A DNA stretch of 52,772 nucleotides from Alphaproteobacteria bacterium (lineage in GTDB: Bacteria > Pseudomonadota > Alphaproteobacteria > Rs-D84), in contig SUUQ01000008.1 of the NCBI GenBank assembly GCA_015062445.1, positions 1-52,772 on the forward strand, in the 5' to 3' direction. Position numbers and translations under genes: made by a program. Every line of letters begins with the position of its first letter. Positions within the stretch are counted from its first letter, which is position 1. The notes beneath the pieces are model-generated. The model made no database searches. It was given only the letters and a program-made list of their open reading frames with translations, and was not told the origin of the DNA. Below are positions 1 through 8,751 of the stretch, piece after piece.

Positions 1-26
1 CAACAAATTGGGGTAAATATATCACA

Positions 27-1223
27 ATGAAAATACTGTCTGTTCTAAATATTTCTAATAAAGAAAATATAACCTGTGATTCTGGTTATATTTTTCAAGC
101 TATACTTGCAGAAGAGTTTAACAAAAATGGGCACGAATATATTGTTGCAGGCTCTAATTGTAAGCAATTTAGAAATGCAAAAATTCCACACACCAAAAAG
201 GTCTATTTACCATTGGGGACAAATAAATATAGCGCCAGATTTGATTTTGATTCTAGGTATTTTTATAAACTGCTATACAAAATAAAACCGGATATTATTT
301 TTAATACCCAAGCAGAATTGACACCCGCTATAAAATCTGTACTGGCATGGAATAAATTAAATATACCTGTGGTAACCTATTGTCATTATCCCGCATTATG
401 GGCCAATAAACCGAATTCATCAATCCCGGAGTTGGACCAAAGTTTAAATTCCGAAAATTTGTGTACGCCTATTTTAATGAACATACTAAGCGCCCTACAA
501 ATATCTGATGCTTTTATAATACAAAGCAAATTTGCCAAAGAATTATTAGAAAAGGCAGCAAAATTTCACAATATAAAATATAGTAGAAGTAGATTTTTTG
601 TCATAGCACCACCGGCAGACGAAAAGTTCTTGGAATATATATATACAAATGATCCTGATAGAAATTTTGTATACAACCACAGATTGTATAAGACATACGG
701 AACAGAAAAATTTATAACTACATTCAAAAAGCTGAACAAGAAATATGGTGTTAATTGCTCTGTTCTAGACCCTATGCAAAAACGTTCTAAACAACGTTCC
801 GCACACAACAACACCCCGGCTGAATATTTACAACAAATGGCTCAAACGCAGGGATTCATTGTTGAGAGAAAAAATAGGAACAGAAATGAATACAAGCGAA
901 TTTTATCAAAATCTCTTGCAGGTTTTGCTCCATTAAGACCGGCCTGCGTTTGGTCTATGGCTGCAATGGATTGTATGGGACTGGGAATTCCTGTAATTGC
1001 ACCAAATCTGGCCGCATTTCCTGAATTTATACCACAAAAACTGCTGTATAAAAATCAATCTGAATTAGAAAATATTGTTAAAAACATAATCGAAGACAGC
1101 TCTTTCAGACAATCAATGTCTAGACAATGCTTTGATATAGCAAAGAAATATTCTGCTAAAAACATTGCAGGCAAATTAGAAAGTGTTTTCAAACAAGTAT
1201 TGGATAAAACATGTATGGAATAA
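27..1223 (+). CDS. Glycosyltransferase, GT4-like (GT-B fold)
   Basis: A 398-residue cytosolic protein with the look of a retaining GT-B glycosyltransferase, which would transfer a sugar from a nucleotide-sugar donor to a growing surface glycan. The N-terminus (MKILSVLNI...) is a Rossmann strand followed by a Gly-containing loop. Around residues 315-335 there is a donor-site-like stretch, MGLGIPVIAPNLAAFPEF, matching the G-x-P-V-I-A...PE pattern of GT4 enzymes, although the first Glu of the usual EX7E motif is not obvious. Its last 13 bases overlap the next gene, so the two are probably translated together. Base composition is AT-rich compared with the core genes further right, as is common for polysaccharide loci. 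Donor and acceptor cannot be read from the sequence. Confidence 0.75.
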   Translation: MKILSVLNISNKENITCDSGYIFQAILAEEFNKNGHEYIVAGSNCKQFRNAKIPHTKKVYLPLGTNKYSARFDFDSRYFYKLLYKIKPDIIFNTQAELTPAIKSVLAWNKLNIPVVTYCHYPALWANKPNSSIPELDQSLNSENLCTPILMNILSALQISDAFIIQSKFAKELLEKAAKFHNIKYSRSRFFVIAPPADEKFLEYIYTNDPDRNFVYNHRLYKTYGTEKFITTFKKLNKKYGVNCSVLDPMQKRSKQRSAHNNTPAEYLQQMAQTQGFIVERKNRNRNEYKRILSKSLAGFAPLRPACVWSMAAMDCMGLGIPVIAPNLAAFPEFIPQKLLYKNQSELENIVKNIIEDSSFRQSMSRQCFDIAKKYSAKNIAGKLESVFKQVLDKTCME

Positions 1224-2845
1224 CAGGAATTGTCGGAAACGATAAAAAATATTTAATAAAATCTATAAAGAAAATTTCCGGGCGGGGGCGCGCTTATGTT
1301 GTTCAGAATTTATCAGCAGATAAATATATAGCTTTATCCTTTACCAAAACGAACAAAAACCCACGACCTGTTCATTTCTTTATAGATGAGTGTTCTGGGG
1401 ATTTTTGCCTGTTTTACGGTATATTATACGATAAAAGTACAATTTATAAGCTGTTGGGAACAAGCGCAATATCAGATGATGCCGAACTTATTATGAAATT
1501 GTACAAAAAAATAGGGGCTAAATTTATAAAATATCTTGACGGTAGTTTTGTTATTGTTTTTGGCACAAAAGGCAAGTTATCGCTAATTTCAGATTATTTT
1601 GGCACTAAAACCCTATATTATTCCGAAACACCCAATGATTACTTCGTTTTTTCTTCTTCGTTACAATCAATATTACGCTATGTAAAAAAAGCCAAGATTT
1701 CAGAACGTGCTTTGGCCAGTTATTTACAATACCGTTTTGTTGCTCATCCTCTAACAATATTTGAAAATATATATAAGATATCGCCAAAACAAATAATCCA
1801 AATTGGCGACAAAATAATAAAAAAGCAATACACAAAGGATGTTGTGTCATCAAAATCTTTGAAAGATTGGGCACAGATTGTAGCAGACTGTCATTCTGAT
1901 AAAACTGGATTGTTGTTAAGTGGTGGATTGGATTCAAGTATATTGGCATCGTTAATAGAACCAGTAAAAGCTTTTACTATCTCATACGAAACGCAGCATT
2001 CAGATACCGATTTATCTTGTGCAAAACTGGTTGCAGCAAAATTTAACCATAAACATAACGTTGTTAAAATGAAATGTCGTGATATTTTGTCTGCTTTGAA
2101 TAGTTCTATCTGTCAACTTGAAGAACCAATATATTCCACTATTTCTGCCAGTAGCAACTTTTTAGCAAATAAAGCAAAAAAATCAGTAAGCACAATGATT
2201 ACCGGCGATGGTGCGGATGAGCTGTTCATAGGATACAACTATATAAGAACAGCCCTAAACAGTAAAAATAACGAGATAGAAGAGTATAAAAAGCAAATTT
2301 CATGGTGTGACGAAAAGATATACCAAACCCTTTTTGTGAAAAATATTCAGCAGATTGATTTGATTAAGAAAACAAATACTGCACTGGACACAATAATGAA
2401 CTTTGAACAAAATTATCGCCTGCCAAATTATCACTTGTTTAGATTGGAAAAGATAATGGCTGCCAATAATATCATTGCGTGTACACCTTTTTTGTCCGAC
2501 AAAATGATGAATTATGTGTCTGCTTTTACAAATAAAATATTGTATACAACTCCCCCCAAAAAACACCTTAGCCAACCATTTGCTAACGCTTTGCCTATGG
2601 ATGTTATTACCAGACAAAAACAGCCGTTTCCAGCTCCCTTTATTACATGGATAGATACCTACCTGCACAAAGATATAATCAAAACTTTTTCTACTAAAAA
2701 ACTAACCCGTAACCTAGGGATAAATTGTGGTAATCTACTGAATTTAGCACACGAACAAGAAAAACAATATCATGACTACACAACAATTTGGGGGTTTTAT
2801 ATGTTGTTAAAATGGTTGAAACGATTTAAAAGATATATTGCATAA
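1211..2845 (+). CDS. Asparagine synthetase-like amidotransferase with degenerate glutaminase domain
   Basis: 544 residues with the two-domain layout of AsnB. The C-terminal ATP-pyrophosphatase domain is intact: the PP-loop SGGLDSS lies at residues 237-243 and GDGADELF at about 332-339. The N-terminal Ntn-hydrolase domain is recognisable (KYLDGSFVIVF..., DYFGTKTLYY) but the protein starts MYGITGIVG, so the invariant nucleophile Cys2 is Tyr, and the usual NGE substrate motif reads FYGIL. The domain should therefore not hydrolyse glutamine. Family members that have lost Cys2 include beta-lactam synthetases and lasso-peptide cyclases; polysaccharide loci also hold AsnB-like sugar amidotransferases. 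Next to a glycosyltransferase (13-base overlap), modification of a glycan sugar acid is plausible but inferred. No other start codon would restore a Cys. Confidence 0.8.
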   Translation: MYGITGIVGNDKKYLIKSIKKISGRGRAYVVQNLSADKYIALSFTKTNKNPRPVHFFIDECSGDFCLFYGILYDKSTIYKLLGTSAISDDAELIMKLYKKIGAKFIKYLDGSFVIVFGTKGKLSLISDYFGTKTLYYSETPNDYFVFSSSLQSILRYVKKAKISERALASYLQYRFVAHPLTIFENIYKISPKQIIQIGDKIIKKQYTKDVVSSKSLKDWAQIVADCHSDKTGLLLSGGLDSSILASLIEPVKAFTISYETQHSDTDLSCAKLVAAKFNHKHNVVKMKCRDILSALNSSICQLEEPIYSTISASSNFLANKAKKSVSTMITGDGADELFIGYNYIRTALNSKNNEIEEYKKQISWCDEKIYQTLFVKNIQQIDLIKKTNTALDTIMNFEQNYRLPNYHLFRLEKIMAANNIIACTPFLSDKMMNYVSAFTNKILYTTPPKKHLSQPFANALPMDVITRQKQPFPAPFITWIDTYLHKDIIKTFSTKKLTRNLGINCGNLLNLAHEQEKQYHDYTTIWGFYMLLKWLKRFKRYIA

Positions 2846-3013
2846 TAACAATTTCCTTATTTTAGCATTAAAAATACACATTTGCCCCAACACCCCAGGT
2901 TTCCTTACCATACGAGTTTTCAAGTAAAATATTTTCAATTTTGGCGATTTTTACAAAGATCACATTTGAAAAAAATTCCTTTCCCGTTATTAATTAATTA
3001 TAAGGAGTCCAAC

Positions 3014-3106
3014 ATGAAGAAAAACCGCAACTTTTTAATAATGGGAGAAATATATGAACAATTTAGAAATAAAAAATACAAATATTGGTCAAATACATGG
3101 ATATGA
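3014..3106 (+). CDS. Possible 30-codon leader ORF overlapping the methylase start
   Basis: ATG at 3014 follows a strong ribosome site (TAAGGAGTCCAAC). The reading frame (MKKNRNFLIMGEIYEQF...) runs 30 codons and overlaps the first 53 bases of the methylase gene in another frame. It could be a leader that couples translation, or a chance ORF; the good Shine-Dalgarno is the only positive evidence. The rest of 2846-3053 is AT-rich, with no other gene visible. Confidence 0.25.
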   Translation: MKKNRNFLIMGEIYEQFRNKKYKYWSNTWI

Positions 3107-4364
3107 ACGCAATGCGCGGAATCATCCTGAATCACAAATTAAACAAATAAGAAAATCTATTACCGAATTTGGTTTTAATAATCCAATCCTGATTGATGAA
3201 CATGGCGAGATTATTGCCGGCCACGGCAGATATATCGCCGCAAAACAAATGGGCCTGCCAACCGTTCCCACCATCACACTATCACACCTGAATGAAAGGC
3301 AAAAGCGCGCATATCGGCTGGCTGATAATAAAATTGCAGAAAATGGTGGTTGGAATCTGGAACTGTTGCAATTGGAAATCAAAGATTTAGAACAGATATG
3401 CGCGGGCGATCTGGACATACGTATTACCGGCTTTAACGATGCAGAATTAGATCAAATAATCAATCTGGGCGACACTGTTCCTGCAGACCCAAAAGCCAAC
3501 CACATACCGTTTATACCCGAAGATGAAATAGTGTCTGTGCTTGGCGACATTTGGCAAATTGGCCCGCACAGAATTATTTGTGGCAACAGTTTAGAAGAAT
3601 CTACTTTTAATCAACTAATGGACGGGGCGGTGGCAGATACTGTTTTGCAAGATCCGCCATACAATGTAAAAATCAATGGGCATGTCTGCGGTTCGGGCGC
3701 AATACACCATAAAGAGTTTGCCATGGCGTCTGGCGAGATGTCAGTGGAAGAATTTATCAATTTCCTGAAACAAAACTTTTTTCTGTGCAAGGCACACTCT
3801 AAGGATGGCGCCCTGCACTATAATTTTATGGACTGGCGCCACATATCGGAAATCATGACCGCAGGAAATGCCGTATTTGATGAATTTATCAATATGTGCG
3901 TATGGGTAAAAAAGACTGGTGGCATGGGTTCGCTGTATCGCAGTCAGCACGAATTATGCTTTATATTCCGCAACGGCAAGAAAAGCCATATGAATAACGT
4001 GCAATTGGGCAAACATGGCCGATATCGCACCAATGTATGGCAATATGCGGGCGCAAATTCATTTGGGCAACACAAAGGCGACCTGAAACTGCACCCAACC
4101 GTCAAACCTGTTGAGATGTTGCGTGATGCAATACTGGATTGCACGCCGCGTGGCGGAATTGTTCTGGATTCGTTCTTGGGTTCGGGCAGCACACTGATTG
4201 CCGCACAACAAGCAGGACGCGTTTGCCGCGGCATTGAATTAGAATCGATATACATAGACACGACCATCCGGCGGTTCCAAGAGTTATTTGGAATTGATGC
4301 AATACATGTGCAATCCGGCCAAACATACAATCAAAAATTGGCAGACAAAAGGGGCATTAAATGA
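3054..4364 (+). CDS. ParB-like domain plus DNA adenine/cytosine-N4 methylase, phage type
   Basis: 436 residues. Residues 10-100 form a ParB/sulfiredoxin-like domain (AGHGRYIAAKQMGL, then RAYRLADNKIAENGGW). The C-terminal half is an N6/N4 methyltransferase with the catalytic DPPY at 200-203 ahead of the AdoMet motif FLGSGST at 374-380, the order of the beta class. Such fusions are typical of prophages and gene-transfer-agent-like loci, where they methylate phage DNA or shield it from host restriction. The gene overlaps the DUF5681 gene by 4 bases (ATGA) and starts a three-gene packaging cassette. The start has GGGAGA a few bases upstream. Target sequence unknown. Confidence 0.88.
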   Translation: MNNLEIKNTNIGQIHGYERNARNHPESQIKQIRKSITEFGFNNPILIDEHGEIIAGHGRYIAAKQMGLPTVPTITLSHLNERQKRAYRLADNKIAENGGWNLELLQLEIKDLEQICAGDLDIRITGFNDAELDQIINLGDTVPADPKANHIPFIPEDEIVSVLGDIWQIGPHRIICGNSLEESTFNQLMDGAVADTVLQDPPYNVKINGHVCGSGAIHHKEFAMASGEMSVEEFINFLKQNFFLCKAHSKDGALHYNFMDWRHISEIMTAGNAVFDEFINMCVWVKKTGGMGSLYRSQHELCFIFRNGKKSHMNNVQLGKHGRYRTNVWQYAGANSFGQHKGDLKLHPTVKPVEMLRDAILDCTPRGGIVLDSFLGSGSTLIAAQQAGRVCRGIELESIYIDTTIRRFQELFGIDAIHVQSGQTYNQKLADKRGIK

Positions 4365-4735
4365 CAGACAAGAAAGACAAGGTTGGATATATGAATCCAC
4401 CGAAACATTCTAGGTTTCGCCCAGGCCAATCTGGTAATCCGCACGGGCGCAAGAAAGGCAGCATTAACACGCTGACATTGTTAGAAATGGCGTTGAACGA
4501 ACAAGTAAATGTGGATTCAGTTGCAGGCACACGACAAATTACTAAAAAACAGGCAATTATGTTGCAACTGGTTAATCAATCGGCCAAAGGCGACCTGAAA
4601 GCAACCGCCCAAATATTACCATTGATGCAACAGCTGGATTCGCGTAATGAATCACTGGACAAGCAGCACAATGCCATTTCCAGTGATGATCAGGCAATTA
4701 TTCGAGGATTTATAAATGGACGAAAGAATAAATAA
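4361..4735 (+). CDS. DUF5681 protein, probable terminase small-subunit-like
   Basis: 124 residues. The N-terminus has the DUF5681 signature (PPKHSRFRPGQSGNPHGRKKG, residues 13-33), a basic Gly-rich motif, followed by a helical region. Members are regularly encoded just before a large terminase, as here, and are presumed to recognise DNA for packaging. It overlaps the methylase by 4 bases and the large terminase by 20 bases, so the three genes form one translational unit. Confidence 0.8.
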   Translation: MTDKKDKVGYMNPPKHSRFRPGQSGNPHGRKKGSINTLTLLEMALNEQVNVDSVAGTRQITKKQAIMLQLVNQSAKGDLKATAQILPLMQQLDSRNESLDKQHNAISSDDQAIIRGFINGRKNK

Positions 4736-6161
4736 TTTAGAATTCTTGCGCGCGTTGTTGCGGTCAGACTTTAAATCCTTTGCGATTAAGATGTTTAACG
4801 AGGTGTCCGCAGGCGCACAATATATGGATAATTGGCATATAGATGTTGTATGTAACGAAATCGAACAAATGATAAGTGGCGATAACAATCGCCTGATTGT
4901 GAATATACCGCCACGAAATATGAAATCTATTATCTGTTCGGTGGCATTGCCGGCATATTTACTGGGGTTGAATCCGCAAACACAAATTATATGTGTCAGC
5001 TATGCGGACGAACTGACCAAGAAGTTTGCCAACGACTGTCGCACTGTGATGGAAACCGCCTGGTATGCGGATCTGTTTCCATGCACTAAAATTGACCACA
5101 GGCGCAGCGCAACTATGGACTTTCAAACCACACGTGGTGGTGGACGATTTTCAACAACCATAAACGGGACTTTGACCGGACGTGGTGGCGACTGGATTAT
5201 CATTGACGATCCATTAAAGGCATCTGACGGTCTGTCAGATGTTTTACGAAACAAAGTGAACGATTGGTATGCGACGACACTCTATTCGCGTCTGAACAAC
5301 AAAAATACGGGCAATATACTGGTTATTATGCAACGTCTGCATCAAAGTGATTTGACAGGGTATTTACTGGAGAAACAATCTGGCTTTCGTTATATCACGA
5401 TACCAATGATTGCGGAGACAGATGAAGATTGGTCGTATACCGACAAGTTTGGATACAGACACGATATAGTACGACGCGTGGGCGAACTGTTGCATCCAGA
5501 ACGTGAAGACATGAACTCTGTCGCACATTTGCGTCAGACGCTGGGTGAATATGCATTTGCGGGACAATATCAACAACGCCCTGTTCCAAAAGATGGTGGA
5601 TTGGTTAAACGGTCTTGGTTGCACTTTTATAACGAATTGCCCCAACGTTTCAAACACATCTTTCTGTCATGGGATACAGCGTCTAAGACCGGTATTACAA
5701 ACGCATATTCGGCATGCGCAGTATTCGGGGTCGGAATTGATAATCGTGTGTACCTGCTGGCCGTGGAACGTGGACGGATGGAATACCCTGCCCTGTTAAA
5801 GCGTGTGGCGGAATTACACACCCAAACACAACAAGTGCATGGCAACTGCCCGACAACAACACTGATTGAAGACGCGTCATCTGGCACCGCATTGATACAA
5901 CAGTTACGTGCCCAACACAGAATGAGTGTTGAACCAATCAAACCAATATCAGACAAAGAATCCCGACTAAATGCAACCACGGCCTATATCCAAAACGGGA
6001 CGATTGTGTTTCCTAATACCGCCGGCGCATGGTGGCCAGATTTTCTGGACGAATTGCTGACATTCCCGGCATCTACATTCAAAGATCAATGCTATGCATT
6101 TTCCCAAGGCATCGGCCATATTGATGGCCTGTACCTCAGCGCCCGCCGTGGATATTTTTAG
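4716..6161 (+). CDS. terL: Phage terminase large subunit
   Basis: 481 residues, ordinary length for TerL. The ATPase half has a Walker A-like PPRNMKS at residues 65-71 and a Walker B, IIIDDP, at 161-166. The nuclease half begins with LSWDTASKTG (Asp320) and includes LIEDASSG further on, the acidic residues expected of the RNase H-like headful nuclease. It would drive DNA translocation into a prohead, yet no portal, capsid or tail gene follows: the next gene has its own promoter and is unrelated. The cassette is therefore a prophage remnant, or a conserved methylase-TerS-TerL unit kept for another reason. The frame is intact with no stops. Confidence 0.9.
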   Translation: MDERINNLEFLRALLRSDFKSFAIKMFNEVSAGAQYMDNWHIDVVCNEIEQMISGDNNRLIVNIPPRNMKSIICSVALPAYLLGLNPQTQIICVSYADELTKKFANDCRTVMETAWYADLFPCTKIDHRRSATMDFQTTRGGGRFSTTINGTLTGRGGDWIIIDDPLKASDGLSDVLRNKVNDWYATTLYSRLNNKNTGNILVIMQRLHQSDLTGYLLEKQSGFRYITIPMIAETDEDWSYTDKFGYRHDIVRRVGELLHPEREDMNSVAHLRQTLGEYAFAGQYQQRPVPKDGGLVKRSWLHFYNELPQRFKHIFLSWDTASKTGITNAYSACAVFGVGIDNRVYLLAVERGRMEYPALLKRVAELHTQTQQVHGNCPTTTLIEDASSGTALIQQLRAQHRMSVEPIKPISDKESRLNATTAYIQNGTIVFPNTAGAWWPDFLDELLTFPASTFKDQCYAFSQGIGHIDGLYLSARRGYF

Positions 6162-6204
6162 TCATACACACGAAAAACATTGCTGGCGCGTAGTTTAAAG
6201 CATC

Positions 6205-6233
6205 TTGAAAACATGCCAATTTTAATGTACAAT
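6205..6233 (+). promoter_or_regulatory. Sigma-70-type promoter for the PD-(D/E)XK gene
   Basis: TTGAAA at 6205-6210 and TACAAT at 6228-6233, separated by exactly 17 bases. Transcription would start near 6240, about 20 bases before the start codon at 6262. It marks a transcription boundary after the terminase gene. Confidence 0.6.
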
Positions 6234-6261
6234 ACAAGTAATAAAAACTATGGAGAGAGTC

Positions 6262-7413
6262 ATGTCAGAACGTGCTGTAAAATCACCCGTCTTTGTAGAT
6301 AAGCATGGTAAGACAACCAGCCCAGAAATTAAACGAATTGAATCAGAAAAATGGTTACAAAAATTTTTGCCAACCTGTCCTGATATACTACCTGTATCTG
6401 ACATTGACCCAAATTATGCGGATTTAATGTACGTATGTAGCGAAGCATCCACGAAAACCAGCAAAAAAGGAACTGGACATGTTGATATAATATTTATCAG
6501 CAAATCGGGTCGATTGGTGTTAGTAGAAACAAAACTGCATCGCAATCCTGAGTCTTGTCATGAGGTTTTGGGACAAATATTAGACTATGCAGCCAATATC
6601 CGTGCATCTGGCTGGGATTATTCAACATTAAATGACTTATATGGCAAATCTGATTTATACACAGACATGAAAAAGAAATTCAAAGATTTGCCAGACAAAG
6701 AAACCTTCATAGATGCCGTACATCGCCACATTCGTCATGCAGAATTTTTGATGCTGATTGTTGGCGACACTATCCGCCCAACAGTTGAAAACATAGCCGC
6801 GTTTGTAAACAGCCCCATAGACATGAAGTATAAATTGGCACTGTGCGAAATAAAAACATATGCACTAGGTGACAAATTCTTGGTTATTCCACAGCTTACC
6901 ATGAACACCAAGCATATTGAACGAGCTGTTATTACTATCAAAAATGACAATATAGTTTGCTCAGCCCCTGATGCTGATACCGAACCAAGTGCAAAACGTA
7001 CAAACGATTACATTTCCGAGGAAGAGTTTGTAAATAAATTTGTTGCAAAAAACTCTAATATACCCGAGGCATCTGTCTACGATTTCTTTAACGACCTGCG
7101 TAATATAGGTATGTCAGTTACGACAGCAACAAAGCATGTTGGCATTGGCATCCCAAAAGTTATTTCGTTATTTGAAATTTCGGACGACAACATATGGTTC
7201 GTCCCATCCGCAATCAGCAAACGACTAAAAGGCACGAACAAATCTGCCAAACTGTCATATTTCTTGGAATCCATGAAACCATTCTTAACTTCAGGCCAAA
7301 CCCCATATGTCGAAATGAGAAAATTCTATAAATTGAACACCAACATTATGACTACAAATCGCAAATCATTTGTGAATACGATGGTAAAAATAAAAGAAAT
7401 TATTCAAGACTAA
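6262..7413 (+). CDS. PD-(D/E)XK nuclease-like protein, unknown function
   Basis: 383 residues from ATG 6262. That start is preferred over the in-frame ATG at 6250 because the ribosome site GGAGAGAG lies at 6252-6259. The region ...GHVDIIFISKSGRLVLVETKLH... (about residues 74-95) matches the D-(x)n-ExK core of PD-(D/E)XK nucleases: Asp before a strand, a turn, then E-T-K. The C-terminal half (from about 240) has no recognised domain. The gene has its own promoter and lies between phage packaging genes and a restriction-modification locus, so a DNA-cutting defence role is plausible but inferred. It converges on the NUDIX gene with a 14-base overlap. Confidence 0.6.
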   Translation: MSERAVKSPVFVDKHGKTTSPEIKRIESEKWLQKFLPTCPDILPVSDIDPNYADLMYVCSEASTKTSKKGTGHVDIIFISKSGRLVLVETKLHRNPESCHEVLGQILDYAANIRASGWDYSTLNDLYGKSDLYTDMKKKFKDLPDKETFIDAVHRHIRHAEFLMLIVGDTIRPTVENIAAFVNSPIDMKYKLALCEIKTYALGDKFLVIPQLTMNTKHIERAVITIKNDNIVCSAPDADTEPSAKRTNDYISEEEFVNKFVAKNSNIPEASVYDFFNDLRNIGMSVTTATKHVGIGIPKVISLFEISDDNIWFVPSAISKRLKGTNKSAKLSYFLESMKPFLTSGQTPYVEMRKFYKLNTNIMTTNRKSFVNTMVKIKEIIQD

Positions 7414-7789
7414 GTTGCATAAGTTCGTTCGACACGATTAAGTCTGCTGGTAATTGTGGATGCGCTGGCAGGTCCGGGATTGGCACCCAGTGCATATCGT
7501 CATGGACGCGCAATTGGATTTCGCCTGTATAGGATGTGATTTCGTATGTATGAAGTTCGATAACCTTGCCAGAATCCGTTGTGTGTTTTGCGATAGTAAT
7601 CAGGTCACCAATTTGCGCATCTATCCCCAATTCTTCGGCCAGTTCCCGGCGCAGGCATGTTGGGCCGTCTTCACCATCTTCAAACTTACCACCGGGGTAT
7701 TCCCATTCACCCGCCAAAGGCTGGTCGGCCGCCCGTCGCATCAGCAGAACTTTATCCCCATTTCTAAAAATCGCAGCAGTTACTTTCAT
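7400..7789 (-). CDS. NUDIX hydrolase, MutT-like
   Basis: 129 residues with a perfect NUDIX box, Gx5Ex7REUxEExGU, at residues 34-56 (G34, E40, R48-E49, E52-E53, G55-I56). The start MKVTAAIFRNGDKVLLMRR and the short length are typical of MutT/8-oxo-dGTP diphosphatases that clean the nucleotide pool, but NUDIX specificity cannot be assigned from the box alone. No clear ribosome site is seen before the ATG. The 3' end overlaps the convergent PD-(D/E)XK gene by 14 bases. Confidence 0.85.
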   Translation of the reverse strand: MKVTAAIFRNGDKVLLMRRAADQPLAGEWEYPGGKFEDGEDGPTCLRRELAEELGIDAQIGDLITIAKHTTDSGKVIELHTYEITSYTGEIQLRVHDDMHWVPIPDLPAHPQLPADLIVSNELMQLSLE

Positions 7790-7934
7790 AACAGCATAAG
7801 ATTAAACAAATTCTGCATATATTTCAATGAAATTGACTTGAATTGTATGGATATCGACCTATATCTATAGTGTCCGTTGGGGACAGAATTTAAAATTTCC
7901 AAACTTTATCAAACAACAGCCAAAGGAGGCGAAC

Positions 7935-8492
7935 ATGACACAAGTGTCAAGTGCGGTTGATGTGCTGTGGGATTTGTATACGGCGCACCCAGAAAAACTG
8001 AGCAAGGTTGACTGGGAATACCTGATACGAAACAAAGCAGGCGCATTAGTACGTGAAATACTGATTAAAGACATGCACAAACACATAAAGCCAGTGCATG
8101 ATAAACATGAACAACAATGGCGGATGGCCAATCAAGCTACTTTGCGACGCATTGGGCAATGTATTGGGGACGGTGGGCAGGTCGCATACATAGATCTGAT
8201 TGCGGCAATTGATGCGGGGGTGGATATAAACATCCTGAAATACCTGATATCAAAATGCGACAACATAAATGGGTGTGATGCAAATGGGCAAACAGCCCTG
8301 CATCACTGCGTATTGAATTATGTCAGTTTGGATTTAGTGAACGAACTGTTTATCGCAGGAATAAATGGTGCGATATGCGACATTCACGGCATGGATGCAT
8401 GCGATTACCTGGACAAAGACATCTGGGGCGATGATTACGGTACGGCACGCATGATGTTGCGCCCATACTGGACATATTTTTATGACGAATAA
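7935..8492 (+). CDS. Ankyrin-repeat protein
   Basis: 185 residues from an ATG with a near-perfect ribosome site (AAAGGAGGCGAAC). Residues about 90-165 contain ankyrin-type repeats: ...LIAAIDAGVDINIL..., then DANGQTALHHCV..., and a weaker third, DIHGMDACDYL. Ankyrin repeats mediate protein-protein contacts. The N-terminal 85 residues are not recognised. No signal peptide. Followed after 11 bases by a small gene and then a terminator, so a two-gene operon. Confidence 0.7.
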   Translation: MTQVSSAVDVLWDLYTAHPEKLSKVDWEYLIRNKAGALVREILIKDMHKHIKPVHDKHEQQWRMANQATLRRIGQCIGDGGQVAYIDLIAAIDAGVDINILKYLISKCDNINGCDANGQTALHHCVLNYVSLDLVNELFIAGINGAICDIHGMDACDYLDKDIWGDDYGTARMMLRPYWTYFYDE

Positions 8493-8503
8493 AGGGGTAC
8501 AAA

Positions 8504-8713
8504 ATGACATCAAAAGCACAAGAATACTTATCAGTGGCGGTTCGATTGTCAAGCACCAGTTTAACCGAGGTCGAGCGCAGTAAAATTCACGACCAATTAC
8601 GCACCATCAAGCAATCCTTTGATTCAGCAGATTGGGATGCACTGATTACATGGTCAAACAACCCAACCATACGCGCAGAATTACATAAGCAGAAACTTAT
8701 GTATATAAAATAA
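8504..8713 (+). CDS. Small hypothetical protein
   Basis: 69 residues (MTSKAQEYLSVAVRLSS...), soluble and helix-rich, with a short ribosome site (AAAGGGG) before the ATG. It lies 11 bases downstream of the ankyrin gene and ends directly at a terminator, consistent with being the second gene of that operon. No family recognised. Confidence 0.55.
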   Translation: MTSKAQEYLSVAVRLSSTSLTEVERSKIHDQLRTIKQSFDSADWDALITWSNNPTIRAELHKQKLMYIK

Positions 8714-8714
8714 A

Positions 8715-8743
8715 GCCCCAAAACTGTCACAATTTTTTGGGGC
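8715..8743. terminator. Bidirectional intrinsic terminator
   Basis: GCCCCAAAA (8715-8723) pairs with TTTTGGGGC (8735-8743). It sits between the end of the small gene at 8713 and the convergent res gene ending at 8752, and can serve both strands. Confidence 0.75.
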
Positions 8744-8751
8744 ATAGTATA

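Noticed and set aside
2882-3106. 74-codon ORF from a TTG before the methylase
   Set aside because: No ribosome site at the TTG and no protein-like sequence; only its internal ATG at 3014 has a Shine-Dalgarno, and that shorter ORF is listed at low confidence.
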